Below are positions 44,862 through 53,621 of a DNA stretch of 64,000 nucleotides, piece by piece. Both the position numbers and the translations under genes were made by a program. Each line of letters starts with the position of its first letter. The first letter of the stretch is position 1. The notes under the pieces are model-generated. The model was not told where the DNA came from. It did no database searches and was given only the letters and a program-made list of their open reading frames with translations. The DNA is taken from NCBI RefSeq assembly GCF_015864945.1, contig NZ_JADYWF010000001.1, positions 186,378 through 250,377 on the forward strand, in the 5' to 3' direction. This stretch comes from Salinibacterium sp. NG253 (GTDB lineage: Bacteria; Actinomycetota; Actinomycetes; Actinomycetales; Microbacteriaceae).

Positions 44862-46628
44862 CTAGTGCATGCCCTTGCGCAAGTAATCGATGCGGGTCTG
44901 CAATTGCGTCACCGTAGCCTGAGCGACCGCAGGACCGCCACAGACGCGACGCAACTCCGCGTGGATCAATCCGTGCGGTTCGTCAGAAAGCTTCGCTCTA
45001 CGGCCCACGAGGTTGTTGAGCAGGGTCCGCTGCTCTTTGAGCGTGCGATACAGCGGCGGCGGCTGTTCTTCCTTGGGGCGACTCTCTGCGCGCTTTGACT
45101 GGCGCTTCTGGCGCTGCAGCAACAGTTCTCGTACTTGCTCAGGCTCGAGGATGCCGGGAAGCCCAATGAAGTCGAGCTCTTCGTCACTGCCCGGTTCGGC
45201 GGCGAAACCGAACTCTGCGCCGTCGAACAGCACGCGATCGAAGTTCGCTTCAGACTCGATGGCTTCCCACGTGAACTCGTCAGCAAGTTCATCGCTCGTC
45301 TTCTCTTCACGGTTCTCCGCATCGAGGAGGCTGTCATCGAGCAGATCATCAGGCGATTCCTTGCGATCGAGCGCGTGGTCACGTTCCTTCTCGAGCTTGC
45401 CGGCGAGATTCATGAGGTTGGGAACGCTCGGCAAAAAGATCGATGCTGTCTCACCGCGGCGACGAGTACGCACGAAACGACCGACAGCTTGGGCGAAGTA
45501 CAACGGGGTGGATGCCGACGTTGCGTACACCCCGACGGCAAGGCGAGGAACGTCAACACCCTCCGACACCATGCGCACGGCCACCATCCACCGGCTATCG
45601 TTTTCGGCAAATTTTTCGATGCGCGACGATGACTCTTTCTCGTCGGAGAGCACAATCGTGGCGGACTCCCCCGTGATGTCTTTGATGAGCTTGGCGTAGG
45701 CCCGAGCCGCGAGTTGGTCGGTCGCGATGACGAGTCCTCCGGCATCGGGAACCGAATGTCGTACCTCGCTGAGGCGACGATCCGCAGCCCGCAGCACTGC
45801 CGGCATCCATTCGCCTTTGGGGTCAAGGGCGGTGCGCCAGGCTTGCGCGGTGACGTCTTTGGTGTCTCCTTCGCCGAGGCGAGCTTCCATCTCATCGCCC
45901 ATGCGGGTGCGCCAGCGCATCTTGCCGGCATAGGCCATGAAAATAACGGGTCGAACAACACCGTCTTCGAGCGCACGACCATAGCCATAGCTGTAGTCGG
46001 TGACCGAAGTGCGGATGCCCTCATGGTTGGGCGCATAGGTCACGAATGGAATGGGCGCGGTATCGCTGCGGAACGGTGTACCCGTGAGTGAGAGCCGCCG
46101 AGTGGCACGACCGAAAGCCGTGTGGATGGCGTCGCCCCAGCTGAGAGCGTCGCCGCCGTGATGCACTTCGTCAAGGATCACGAGCGTGCGGGCAGAGTCG
46201 GTGATCTCTTGATGAAACGAGGCCTTCATGGCCACTTGCGCATAGGTCACAGCAACACCGTGGAAACGTCGACCGCCCCAGGCATCGCCGTTGGAGAACG
46301 ACGGATTGACCCGAATTCCGACACGGTTGGCGGCATCCGCCCACTGGCGTTTGAGGTGATCGGTTGGCGCGACGACCGTGACGCGATCGATCTCCCGGCG
46401 AGCGAAAAGCTCAACAGCGAGACGGAGAGCGAAGGTGGTTTTGCCGGCGCCAGGTGTTGCAGCGGCAAGAAAGTCGCGGGGTTCTTTCTCGAAGTAAAGA
46501 TCGAGGGCTTCTGCCTGCCAGGCCCGCAGCTTAGATGCGGTGCCTCGGGCGGCGCGCTCGGGGTACGACGGTGAGAGATGTTCCGCCGCGAAGGTGCCCA
46601 CGGTGGGGCCAGGCAATGGAGTGCTCAC
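44862..46628 (-). CDS. XPB/SF2-type DEAD/DEAH-box helicase, probably DNA-damage induced
   Basis: A 588-residue superfamily 2 helicase: Q-like region RAWQAEALDLYF, Walker A TPGAGKTT (58-65), VVAPTDHLKRQW, VILDEVHHGGDALSW, SLTGTPFRS, and in the second RecA domain VRMVSEGVDVPRLAVGVYATSASTPLYFAQAVGRFVR. The C-terminal 150 residues are highly charged with an acidic segment (DDLLDDSLLDAE). It resembles UvsW/XPB-like repair helicases. The GTG start has no ribosome-binding site and follows a RecA-NDp type promoter at 46637-46659, which links it to PafBC. Confidence 0.9.
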   Translation of the reverse strand: MSTPLPGPTVGTFAAEHLSPSYPERAARGTASKLRAWQAEALDLYFEKEPRDFLAAATPGAGKTTFALRLAVELFARREIDRVTVVAPTDHLKRQWADAANRVGIRVNPSFSNGDAWGGRRFHGVAVTYAQVAMKASFHQEITDSARTLVILDEVHHGGDALSWGDAIHTAFGRATRRLSLTGTPFRSDTAPIPFVTYAPNHEGIRTSVTDYSYGYGRALEDGVVRPVIFMAYAGKMRWRTRMGDEMEARLGEGDTKDVTAQAWRTALDPKGEWMPAVLRAADRRLSEVRHSVPDAGGLVIATDQLAARAYAKLIKDITGESATIVLSDEKESSSRIEKFAENDSRWMVAVRMVSEGVDVPRLAVGVYATSASTPLYFAQAVGRFVRTRRRGETASIFLPSVPNLMNLAGKLEKERDHALDRKESPDDLLDDSLLDAENREEKTSDELADEFTWEAIESEANFDRVLFDGAEFGFAAEPGSDEELDFIGLPGILEPEQVRELLLQRQKRQSKRAESRPKEEQPPPLYRTLKEQRTLLNNLVGRRAKLSDEPHGLIHAELRRVCGGPAVAQATVTQLQTRIDYLRKGMH

Positions 46629-46636
46629 TTGATAAG

Positions 46637-46659
46637 ACTTTACCGTTCTCTACTGACAA
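46637..46659 (-). promoter_or_regulatory. PafBC-type (RecA-NDp) promoter of the SF2 helicase gene
   Basis: On the minus strand TTGTCAGTA, an 8-base spacer, and TAAAGT fit the RecA-NDp consensus (TTGTCRGTG, N8, TANNNT) with one mismatch. The -10 ends eight bases before the GTG start codon, so transcription would begin at or just before that codon. PafBC, the known activator of such promoters, is encoded in this window. Confidence 0.75.
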
Positions 46660-46712
46660 CCGAGTTCGTGACTGCTGTGTTTTGGCCGTGCGGGCAAAAA
46701 CTTTGCGAACGA

Positions 46713-47960
46713 CTAGTCACGTTGTCCGAGGCGGGGCCGTTCCGATCGCTGTGATCCCAAGAGGCGCGCTGGTCCTATCGCGCCGGTTCCGAAGCGAGCG
46801 GATGCCGCCTCCATAGCTTCTTCGGCGTCGCGCCACCCGTCGGTGGTGTCCCACAAACTCAGCTGCCCGCCGCCCGGTTCGACGAGTTGCTCGCCGCGCA
46901 CGCCCACGAGACGCACCGGCCGACCTTCGCGAGCAAAGTCGGCATAGACATCTCTGACGGTCTCGTAGATGGTGCGGCCGAGGTCGGTGGGGTCGGGCAG
47001 CTTGCGCGAGCGAGTAATGGTGCTGAAGTCTTCGAACCGGATTTTCAGCACCACGGTGCTCGCTTCCATGCCGGCGCCACGCAAGCGTGCGGCGACCTTT
47101 GCGGAGAGCCGGAGCAGTTCGCGGCGGATCTCGTTGGCATCCAACACGTTGTATTCAAAGGTGGTCTCGTGGCCGATACTCTTCTCGGCGGCCCGTTCGA
47201 CGACGCTGCGGGGATCGTTGCCCCAGGAGAGGTTGTGCAGCTTTACCGCGCCAGCCTCGCCGACCGCGCGCGTGAGGGTTTCCCGATCTGCGTGAGCAAT
47301 ATCGGCAATCGTGCTGAAACCGCGGTGCTGCAGTGATTCAGCCGTCTTGCCACCGACGCCCCAGAGGGCGGTGATGGGCAGCGGATGCAGGAATTCGATT
47401 GTCTTGTCGGCCGGGATGACGAGCAGTCCATCGGGCTTAGAGAGGCCAGATGCGACTTTCGCTACGTACTTCGAGGCTGCGGCGCCGACAGAACAGACGA
47501 GCCCTGTTTCCGCGAAGACTCGACGCCGCAGCAGTGCCGCCACCTCGAGGGGTGACCCGTAGATGGCCCGCGCTCCAGCAACATCCAGAAACGCTTCGTC
47601 GATGCCGAGTCGTTCTACCTTGGGGGTGAGTTGGTCGCAGATGTCGAAAACAATGGACGAAAAGTATTGATAGCGCTCGAAATGTGGCTCAAGCACGATG
47701 GCGTTGGGACACCGGCGCAGGGCGAGGGCCATGGGCATCGCTGAGTTCACGCCATACTTGCGGGCCTCGTAAGTAGCTGCGGTGACCACCGAGCGAACTG
47801 AGTTGTGCCCCACAATGACGGGTTTACCGATGAGCTCAGGGTGATCGAGGAGTTCGACGGAGGCGAAGAAGGCATCCATGTCAACGTGCAGGATCGTCGC
47901 GGTGCTGTCGTCGACTCCCGGTGCGGTCACATGTCGCGTGCGACCGTCTTGCTTACCCAT
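46713..47960 (-). CDS. dinB: DNA polymerase IV (Y family)
   Basis: A 415-residue Y-family polymerase with intact catalytic motifs: HVDMDAFFASVE (first Asp), YEARKYGVNSAMP, and LGIDEAFLDV (Asp-Glu). Thumb helix-hairpin-helix (PITALWGVGGKTAESLQHRG) and little finger follow. GGGQLSLWD near residue 370 is a sliding-clamp motif (QLSLW type). It performs translesion synthesis. The ATG at 47960 has no ribosome-binding site; a degenerate RecA-NDp motif upstream would place the transcript start at the ATG. Confidence 0.94.
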   Translation of the reverse strand: MGKQDGRTRHVTAPGVDDSTATILHVDMDAFFASVELLDHPELIGKPVIVGHNSVRSVVTAATYEARKYGVNSAMPMALALRRCPNAIVLEPHFERYQYFSSIVFDICDQLTPKVERLGIDEAFLDVAGARAIYGSPLEVAALLRRRVFAETGLVCSVGAAASKYVAKVASGLSKPDGLLVIPADKTIEFLHPLPITALWGVGGKTAESLQHRGFSTIADIAHADRETLTRAVGEAGAVKLHNLSWGNDPRSVVERAAEKSIGHETTFEYNVLDANEIRRELLRLSAKVAARLRGAGMEASTVVLKIRFEDFSTITRSRKLPDPTDLGRTIYETVRDVYADFAREGRPVRLVGVRGEQLVEPGGGQLSLWDTTDGWRDAEEAMEAASARFGTGAIGPARLLGSQRSERPRLGQRD

Positions 47961-47966
47961 AGCGCC

Positions 47967-47989
47967 ATTGTCGCAGGTGCCTCTGACGA
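47967..47989 (-). promoter_or_regulatory. Candidate weak PafBC-type promoter of dinB
   Basis: On the minus strand TCGTCAGAG, 8-base spacer, GACAAT, then exactly six bases to the dinB ATG. It differs from the RecA-NDp consensus at two positions of the upstream element and one of the -10. Spacing is exact, which is why I list it, but sequence support is modest. Confidence 0.4.
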
Positions 47990-48037
47990 TAACTGCGGAA
48001 CACGACACGCTGCGGGGAGGAACCGCTGAACCCACAG

Positions 48038-48073
48038 AAAAGGGGCGGTGCACCGAAGTGCACCGCCCCTTTT
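48038..48073. terminator. Strong hairpin terminator after the YeaQ/GlsB gene
   Basis: Arms AAAAGGGGCGGTGCAC and GTGCACCGCCCCTTTT (16 pairs) with loop CGAA. A/T runs at both feet make it usable in both directions. It ends the minus-strand GlsB transcript before dinB. Confidence 0.88.
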
Positions 48074-48085
48074 ACCCAAGAGTGT

Positions 48086-48349
48086 TTAGCGACGTGAGCC
48101 GCGCGTGATCAACCCGTAAAGGAAGAGCACGAGCACTGAGCCGCCAATGGCTACGAGCCACGTTTCGATGGAGAAGAACTCTTCGAGGCCAATGCCAAAG
48201 ATGGCGCCTCCCACGAATCCTCCGACGAGTGCTCCAACAACACCGAGAAGAAGTGTTGCGAGCCAACCGCCGCCTTGCCGTCCGGGCAAAATAGCCTTTG
48301 CGATAGCTCCGGCGATGAGTCCCAGTACGATCCAGCCGATGATTCCCAT
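48086..48349 (-). CDS. GlsB/YeaQ/YmgE-family stress membrane protein
   Basis: An 87-residue protein with three membrane helices and the family pattern of repeated glycines: MGIIGWIVLGLIAGAIAKAILPGRQGGGWLATLLLGVVGALVGGFVGG. Members are stress-induced inner-membrane proteins of unknown biochemical role. GGAG lies eight to nine bases upstream of the ATG, and a strong terminator follows. Confidence 0.9.
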   Translation of the reverse strand: MGIIGWIVLGLIAGAIAKAILPGRQGGGWLATLLLGVVGALVGGFVGGAIFGIGLEEFFSIETWLVAIGGSVLVLFLYGLITRGSRR

Positions 48350-48503
48350 TGTGTGTTCTCCAAACGGTGGTTAAGTGGTCTTCGGTGTGAAAACCAACAG
48401 AGAAAATACAACCACGTGCCCTATCCGGGGGTCAAAGTAATTCAGTTGGCTCACAGGAATCACCCGGGTATCGCACAGGCAAATTTTTAGACAGGCTAGA
48501 CGT

Positions 48504-49265
48504 ATGCAAGAACAACACCCGTGGAGCAGATACGTCGCTATCGGCGATTCCTTCACAGAGGGCATCGGCGACCCCGAACCCAATTCCCCCGGCGGCAATC
48601 GAGGCTGGGCCGACCGAGTCGCGGAAGTGTTGGGAGACCGTAAACCCGACTTTGCCTACGCGAACTTAGCTATCCGAGGCCGACTGCTTGACCAGATATC
48701 GAATGAACAGCTTGAGCCCGCGATGGAACTCAAAGCAGATCTCATCACTGTCTCAGCCGGCGGTAACGACATCATCCGGCCCGGTTCTGATCCCGACGAA
48801 GTCGCCCAGCGCGTCGACGCGCTCGTGGCACAACTGCGACGAGATGGCGCAACCGTGGTGCTTTTCACCGGACCCGACATCGGAATGACTCCCGTGCTCA
48901 ATCGCATGCGCGGCAAGGTGGCGATCTACAACGAGAACATTCGTGCTGTCGCACAGCGCCATGATGCCGTTGTTGCTGACATGTGGTCCCTACGCGAGTT
49001 ATCAGATCCGCGGATGTGGTCGCGAGATCGTCTTCACTTCTCCCCCGTTGGTCACCATACAGTCGCTCGCATGGTGCTCGATTCCCTGAACGTGGCGAAT
49101 GAACTTGAGCCCTTCAATCCTGAGCCGCTTCCTCCACGTCGCTGGCGCGAGGCGCGCGTCGAGGACATTGGCTGGGCTCGCGAGCACTTGGTGCCATGGG
49201 TCTTGCGTCGAGTTCGCCACCAGTCGTCCGGAGACAACGTCACAGCCAAACGGCCCGGCTTCTAA
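48504..49265 (+). CDS. SGNH/GDSL-type hydrolase
   Basis: A 253-residue SGNH esterase/lipase with all four blocks intact: GDSFTEG (nucleophile Ser near residue 16), Gly in NLAIRGRLL, GGND, and the Asp-His pair in RDRLHFSPVGHH. No signal peptide, so it acts inside the cell. Unlike the two SGNH-like proteins at 33-36 kb this one looks catalytically competent. The last 40 residues are Arg/Pro-rich. Confidence 0.92.
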   Translation: MQEQHPWSRYVAIGDSFTEGIGDPEPNSPGGNRGWADRVAEVLGDRKPDFAYANLAIRGRLLDQISNEQLEPAMELKADLITVSAGGNDIIRPGSDPDEVAQRVDALVAQLRRDGATVVLFTGPDIGMTPVLNRMRGKVAIYNENIRAVAQRHDAVVADMWSLRELSDPRMWSRDRLHFSPVGHHTVARMVLDSLNVANELEPFNPEPLPPRRWREARVEDIGWAREHLVPWVLRRVRHQSSGDNVTAKRPGF

Positions 49266-49316
49266 CGCGCTCAGCGGCACCACGGCCGCACTGAGGCTCT
49301 ACATGGCTCACATACG

Positions 49317-49355
49317 CGAAGAGGGCCCCTGCCAATGCGGCAGGGGCCCTCTTCG
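49317..49355. terminator. Bidirectional hairpin terminator
   Basis: A 17-pair perfect stem (first arm CGAAGAGGGCCCCTGCC, 49317-49333; second arm 49339-49355) with a 5-base loop lies between the convergent SGNH hydrolase and desaturase genes. There is no long T-run. It resembles the palindrome at 22549 in using GAGGGCCC. Confidence 0.85.
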
Positions 49356-49371
49356 TACGTTTCGCGGCTGA

Positions 49372-50478
49372 CTATCCGGTGTAACCGGTGCGACCGGCTG
49401 CGGGGCAGTCAAAAGGATCTCCATCGGCACTGAGACCGACTTCGTTGAGGTGGCGAATCACGATGCCGTACGACGTGACGAGTCCGACCTCGGTGTACTT
49501 GATGTCCTTCGTCTTGCAGTACTCCTTCACCATTTCTGCAGCGAGAGGCAAATGCGGCCGCGGCATAGTGGGGAAAAGGTGGTGCTCGATCTGGAAATTG
49601 AGACCGCCCATGAAGTGGTTCATGAAGACACCACTACGAATGTTGCGGCTTGTCAGCACTTGACGGCGCAGGAAGTCAACCTTCGAGCCCTTGGGCAAGA
49701 TCGGCATTCCCTTGTGATTGGGAGCGAATGACGCGCCCATGTAGAGCCCAAAGATTCCCATTTGAACGCCCAGGAAGGCAAATGCCATGCCGAGCGGGAG
49801 AAAGCTGAACACGACGGCGAGGTAGCCGATGTTACGTACGAGCAGAAGCGTGATCTCGAGCCAGCGCTTGTCGACCTTCTTCTTGAAGTTGAAGACCTCT
49901 TGGAAGGCGTGCGAATGAAGGTTGAAGCCCTCAAGCAAGAGCGCGGGGAAGAACAGGTAGCCCTGGCGTTTCGCCATGAACTTCGTAATCCCCTTGAGGC
50001 CGACAGTCTTTTCCTTCTGGAAAATAATGAAGTCAGTCTCGATATCAGGGTCTTTGTCGACCGTGTTGGGGTTCGCGTGGTGACGCGAGTGCTTGTTCAT
50101 CCACCAGGCGTAGCTAATTCCGACGATGAGGTCGGACATGAGCCGCCCCAGCGTGTCATTGAGCTTGCTGGACTGAAAAACTTGGCGATGCGCCAGTTCG
50201 TGCGTAAGAAATGCGTATTGCGTAAAGATGATGCCCATCGCCGCGGCGATCAACAAGATGTACCACGTGCCGGCAAGCATCGCGAAACCAACCCAAGCGG
50301 CGGCCATAGCGACGGTAATCACGGCAAAAGTGATGATGTAGAAGCGTCTGTTGCGACGCAACAACCCTGCTTCGCGAACGGTGCGCAACAATGCTGCGAA
50401 TTCGCTCATCGGGCTACCGACTCCGCGGGGCCCAGTCTTGATGATTCGTGTGGGATCGGCTGAGAGAGAACTACTCAC
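49372..50478 (-). CDS. Membrane fatty acid desaturase
   Basis: A 368-residue desaturase with the three histidine boxes: LTHELAH, NKHSRHH and FQIEHH (the Q/H-type third box seen in front-end and mycobacterial DesA3-like enzymes), and four to six membrane helices. The diiron site introduces a double bond into acyl chains, which would keep membranes fluid in the cold. GTG at 50478 overlaps GAGGT; the next in-frame ATG is 23 codons in. A TTGACA -35 element lies at 50516-50521 on the minus strand. Confidence 0.92.
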   Translation of the reverse strand: MSSSLSADPTRIIKTGPRGVGSPMSEFAALLRTVREAGLLRRNRRFYIITFAVITVAMAAAWVGFAMLAGTWYILLIAAAMGIIFTQYAFLTHELAHRQVFQSSKLNDTLGRLMSDLIVGISYAWWMNKHSRHHANPNTVDKDPDIETDFIIFQKEKTVGLKGITKFMAKRQGYLFFPALLLEGFNLHSHAFQEVFNFKKKVDKRWLEITLLLVRNIGYLAVVFSFLPLGMAFAFLGVQMGIFGLYMGASFAPNHKGMPILPKGSKVDFLRRQVLTSRNIRSGVFMNHFMGGLNFQIEHHLFPTMPRPHLPLAAEMVKEYCKTKDIKYTEVGLVTSYGIVIRHLNEVGLSADGDPFDCPAAGRTGYTG

Positions 50479-50588
50479 GTGACCTCAGATGTTTTGAATG
50501 ACTTCCCAGCCATTTGTCAATCGAGCAGGTGCTCCAGATGCACTCCACCTTATCGCGGCCTCCTGTGAGTGCCGTGTCTATTCCATAA

Positions 50589-51815
50589 CTAAAACAAACT
50601 TTGTGGGTTGGTGAGCCTCCACCACGCCCCCGGGTCATCGATCTCCTCACTGAACACCAGAGGAATGTCGAAGGTTTCTGATCCGATCTGCACGTGGAGC
50701 GTGCCCGCATTTTCCCCGGATTCTGCAAGGCGCACAGGGACGGCCTCCACCGTGACAGAGATCTCATCTTCGCCCCACACGACCGCCTTCACGGTCGAGG
50801 CAGCCACCGCGGCCGACTCATCGCCCCACGGCGTGTCATAGTCAGCGAACTCCTCGCCGTCTGTTGCAACCGCTACCTCGGAGAACCCGGCAGTGGCATC
50901 CGCAATCAGCTCGCGGATCGCGGCGTTAATCGTGGGATGGTCTGGCCCACCCACGACCGCGCCCACGAGGGTGATGACTTCGTCGCCGACGGTCACGTCA
51001 GCGGAGAACAGCAGGCACGACCAGCCGACGACGAGGGTTCCTGTCTTGATTCCATCGACGCCATCGATTCCGAGGAGTGCGTTGCTGTTGCTCACTGCTC
51101 CGATGCCCGGAATCTCTGCGGACGACGTGGAAACAATGTCTGCGATGACCGGGTTTCCTATTGCCAGCCGCGCCAGTTCAGTGAGGTCAGCAGCCGTGCT
51201 TCGATTCGTATCTTGGATTCCGGAAGGCTCGGTGAGAGTCGTGTTCTCGAGCCCCTGTTCTTGAAGCCACACCGCAGCGGCCGCGACAAAAGCGTCTTCG
51301 GAGCCGAAAGCCCAGTTCGCTAGAGATTGCGCGTAATTATTTGCCGAAGGCAGCAGCACGACCGTCATAGCATCGCGCTGGGAGAGTTGGAGACCGTCAT
51401 ACACCGGTGATACTGACCCATACTGCGCGACCTGAGCGTTGTAGAAGTCCACGTCGGTTTGCCCGAAGGTAATCGTCGGGCCCGCTTCGTCCACCTCAAG
51501 CGGTTTGGCGTCGAGCACCACAAGGGCTGTAATAATTTTCGTGATCGACGCGATGGGAATCGGGTCAGTGCTGCCGGCTTGCGCGAGCACCCCGGGGCGG
51601 TCGAGTGCCCCAATCGCGGACGCCCCGTAGCTCGGCAAGGTCAGTTCGGGCTCAGCCGCTACCGGGGTTTCGACCGCAAGAACCTGGGCCGAAACTTCGT
51701 CAAGGGGCGCGAGAAGCGTCAGCGGCAAGTAGAACGCAGTTGCAAGCACAACACCGACAACAGAGAAGACGACGATACGGCGACGGCGAAAAATTTGGCG
51801 TTGAGTCAGCGGCAC
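50589..51815 (-). CDS. D-alanyl-D-alanine carboxypeptidase (S11 family)
   Basis: A 408-residue penicillin-binding protein: an N-terminal membrane anchor/signal (RRIVVFSVVGVVLATAFYLPL), then SITK (SxxK serine), PSANNYA (SxN) and GIKTGT (KTG). Such low-molecular-weight PBPs trim the terminal D-Ala from peptidoglycan stem peptides outside the membrane. GTG start six bases after TAGCGT (51822-51827) with no ribosome-binding site: leaderless. Confidence 0.9.
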   Translation of the reverse strand: MPLTQRQIFRRRRIVVFSVVGVVLATAFYLPLTLLAPLDEVSAQVLAVETPVAAEPELTLPSYGASAIGALDRPGVLAQAGSTDPIPIASITKIITALVVLDAKPLEVDEAGPTITFGQTDVDFYNAQVAQYGSVSPVYDGLQLSQRDAMTVVLLPSANNYAQSLANWAFGSEDAFVAAAAVWLQEQGLENTTLTEPSGIQDTNRSTAADLTELARLAIGNPVIADIVSTSSAEIPGIGAVSNSNALLGIDGVDGIKTGTLVVGWSCLLFSADVTVGDEVITLVGAVVGGPDHPTINAAIRELIADATAGFSEVAVATDGEEFADYDTPWGDESAAVAASTVKAVVWGEDEISVTVEAVPVRLAESGENAGTLHVQIGSETFDIPLVFSEEIDDPGAWWRLTNPQSLF

Positions 51816-51849
51816 CGGATAACGCTAACAGGTGAATCTATGGTGGCGG

Positions 51850-52683
51850 CTAGCGTGCTCGAAGCATGTACATCCCCACCGCGCTAGCGGCAGCAACATT
51901 GAGCGAATCAACGCCGTGCATCATTGGAATCTTGACCACGGTGTCGGCGGCCTCGATCGTGCTGCGCGAGAGGCCATCTCCTTCAGTTCCCAAGATCAGG
52001 GCGACCTTCTCGGGGGCGTTAGCCGCAAAGGTGTCGAGGTCGACCGAGTCGTCGTTGAGAGCGAGAGCGGCCAAGTGGAATCCCGCCGCCTTCAGATCCG
52101 CGGCGTCGGCAGGCCAATTCTCGAGGCGGGTCCACGGCACTTGCAGCACTGTTCCCATGCTGACGCGTACACTGCGCCGGTAGAGCGGGTCGGCACAGCG
52201 TGGCGTAATGAGCACAGCATCCGCACCGAGCGCTGCAGCCGAACGAAAAATGGCACCGACGTTAGTGTGATCAACGATGTCTTCCAAGATGACGATGCGG
52301 CGTGCATCCGCCACCAGCTCAGCAACGCTGGGGAGCACCGGGCGGTGGATGGATGCCAGAGCCCCGCGGTGCAGATTGAACCCGGTGAGCTGTTCTAGTA
52401 GCGCTGACTCCCCCACGTAGACAGGAACCGGGGAATCCCCGAGTAGTTCTGCCACGTCATCGAGCCACTGTTCTAGCACGAGTACTGCGCGCGGCTGGTG
52501 TCCGGCTCTCAGCGCCCGCGCAATCACTTTGGATGATTCGGCAATGTAGAGGCCGCCGGCTGGTTCTGTACGGCGGCGCAGAGCGACATCCGTGAGGTTG
52601 GCGAAGTCGCTGAGGCGGGGATCGGAGAGATCGGTGACCCGGATGACGTTCACGGTGTGTTCCCAACTGTGCGGTTTCGCCAT
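51850..52683 (-). CDS. SpoU/TrmH-family RNA 2'-O-methyltransferase
   Basis: A 277-residue protein: an N-terminal substrate-binding part (GGLYIAESSKVIARALRAGHQP), then the SPOUT trefoil-knot motifs VILEDIVDHTNVGAIFRSAAALG, LILGTEGDGL and IPMMHGVDSLNVAAAS. It methylates ribose in rRNA or tRNA. The start is ambiguous: ATG at 52683 with CAGATT upstream, or GTG at 52653 (MNVIRVTDLSDPRL) with GGGAA upstream, which fits the usual family start. Confidence 0.9.
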   Translation of the reverse strand: MAKPHSWEHTVNVIRVTDLSDPRLSDFANLTDVALRRRTEPAGGLYIAESSKVIARALRAGHQPRAVLVLEQWLDDVAELLGDSPVPVYVGESALLEQLTGFNLHRGALASIHRPVLPSVAELVADARRIVILEDIVDHTNVGAIFRSAAALGADAVLITPRCADPLYRRSVRVSMGTVLQVPWTRLENWPADAADLKAAGFHLAALALNDDSVDLDTFAANAPEKVALILGTEGDGLSRSTIEAADTVVKIPMMHGVDSLNVAAASAVGMYMLRAR

Positions 52684-52735
52684 CAGGTGAATCTGAGATG
52701 GCAGTGGATGAGCCCGAAGTGCTTACGCTTGGAGA

Positions 52736-53566
52736 GTGAACACACTCCCGATCAGCAACGACATTGATCGTGCTGCCGAGCTTCTTCAGGGCAAGCTCAT
52801 TAGCGTACTCACCGGCGCTGGGATTAGCACCGATTCAGGCATACCTGATTATCGCGGTGAAGGCGCCGCGGTGCGCAATCCGATGACCTTCCAACAGTTC
52901 CAAAGCTCGCCCGAATTTCGCCAACGCTATTGGGCAGGCAGTCATCTTGGCTGGAAACGTTTTGCCGCGTCGACTCCCAACCAGGGTCATGACGCTCTCG
53001 CGGAGTTCGAACGCCGCGGCATCAGCAACGGCATCGTGACTCAGAATGTCGACGGCTTGCACTTGCGCGCCGGCTCCACACGGGTTGTTGACGTCCACGG
53101 CAGCATCGACCGTGCGCGGTGCCTGCGGTGCGGACAGTACTTTGCTCGCACTCCCCTAGCCGCCCGCATCTCTGCGCTGAACCCGTGGCTCGAAGCAGAT
53201 GACTCCCACACGCTCAACCCCGACGGCGATGCTGACGTGCACAACGTTGAGGACTTCGTGATTCCCGACTGCACCGTCTGCGGTGGCGTTCTGAAACCGG
53301 ATGTCGTGTTCTTCGGCGAGTTCGTTCCGACCCGAAAGTTTCAACTTGGCGCGTCGCTCGTGGACCAGTCGGATGCCATGATCGTCGCCGGTTCGTCTCT
53401 CGTCGTCAATTCCGGCATCCGCCTCGTTGAGCGAGCGATGCGCAAGCAGATCCCGCTCGTCATCATCAATCGCGGAACGACCAAAGCCGATAAACGCGCC
53501 GACGTTAAGATCGATGGGGGCGCTTCCGCAGTTCTTGGTGAACTTGTCGAACGCCTAGCTGCTTAG
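52736..53566 (+). CDS. Sir2-family NAD-dependent deacetylase
   Basis: A 276-residue sirtuin: NAD motif LTGAGISTDSGIPDYRG, TQNVDGLH, catalytic His in VDVHGSI, and a zinc ribbon with CLRC and CTVC pairs separated by a 50-residue insert, then GSSLVVNSGIRLV. It removes acyl groups from protein lysines using NAD. The GTG start lies six bases after TACGCT (52724-52729), consistent with a leaderless message. It diverges from the methyltransferase gene. Confidence 0.93.
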   Translation: MNTLPISNDIDRAAELLQGKLISVLTGAGISTDSGIPDYRGEGAAVRNPMTFQQFQSSPEFRQRYWAGSHLGWKRFAASTPNQGHDALAEFERRGISNGIVTQNVDGLHLRAGSTRVVDVHGSIDRARCLRCGQYFARTPLAARISALNPWLEADDSHTLNPDGDADVHNVEDFVIPDCTVCGGVLKPDVVFFGEFVPTRKFQLGASLVDQSDAMIVAGSSLVVNSGIRLVERAMRKQIPLVIINRGTTKADKRADVKIDGGASAVLGELVERLAA

Positions 53567-53621
53567 CAGCGCAGATCGCCCGAGTGTTCTGTGCTGGTCA
53601 TTGTGTTGTGAACGGAGCGTT

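Noticed and set aside
48504-49265. Grouping the SGNH hydrolase at 48.5 kb with the two SGNH-like proteins at 33-36 kb
   Set aside because: It has intact catalytic blocks and lacks the GYGV..HEL.LGG signature shared by the other two.
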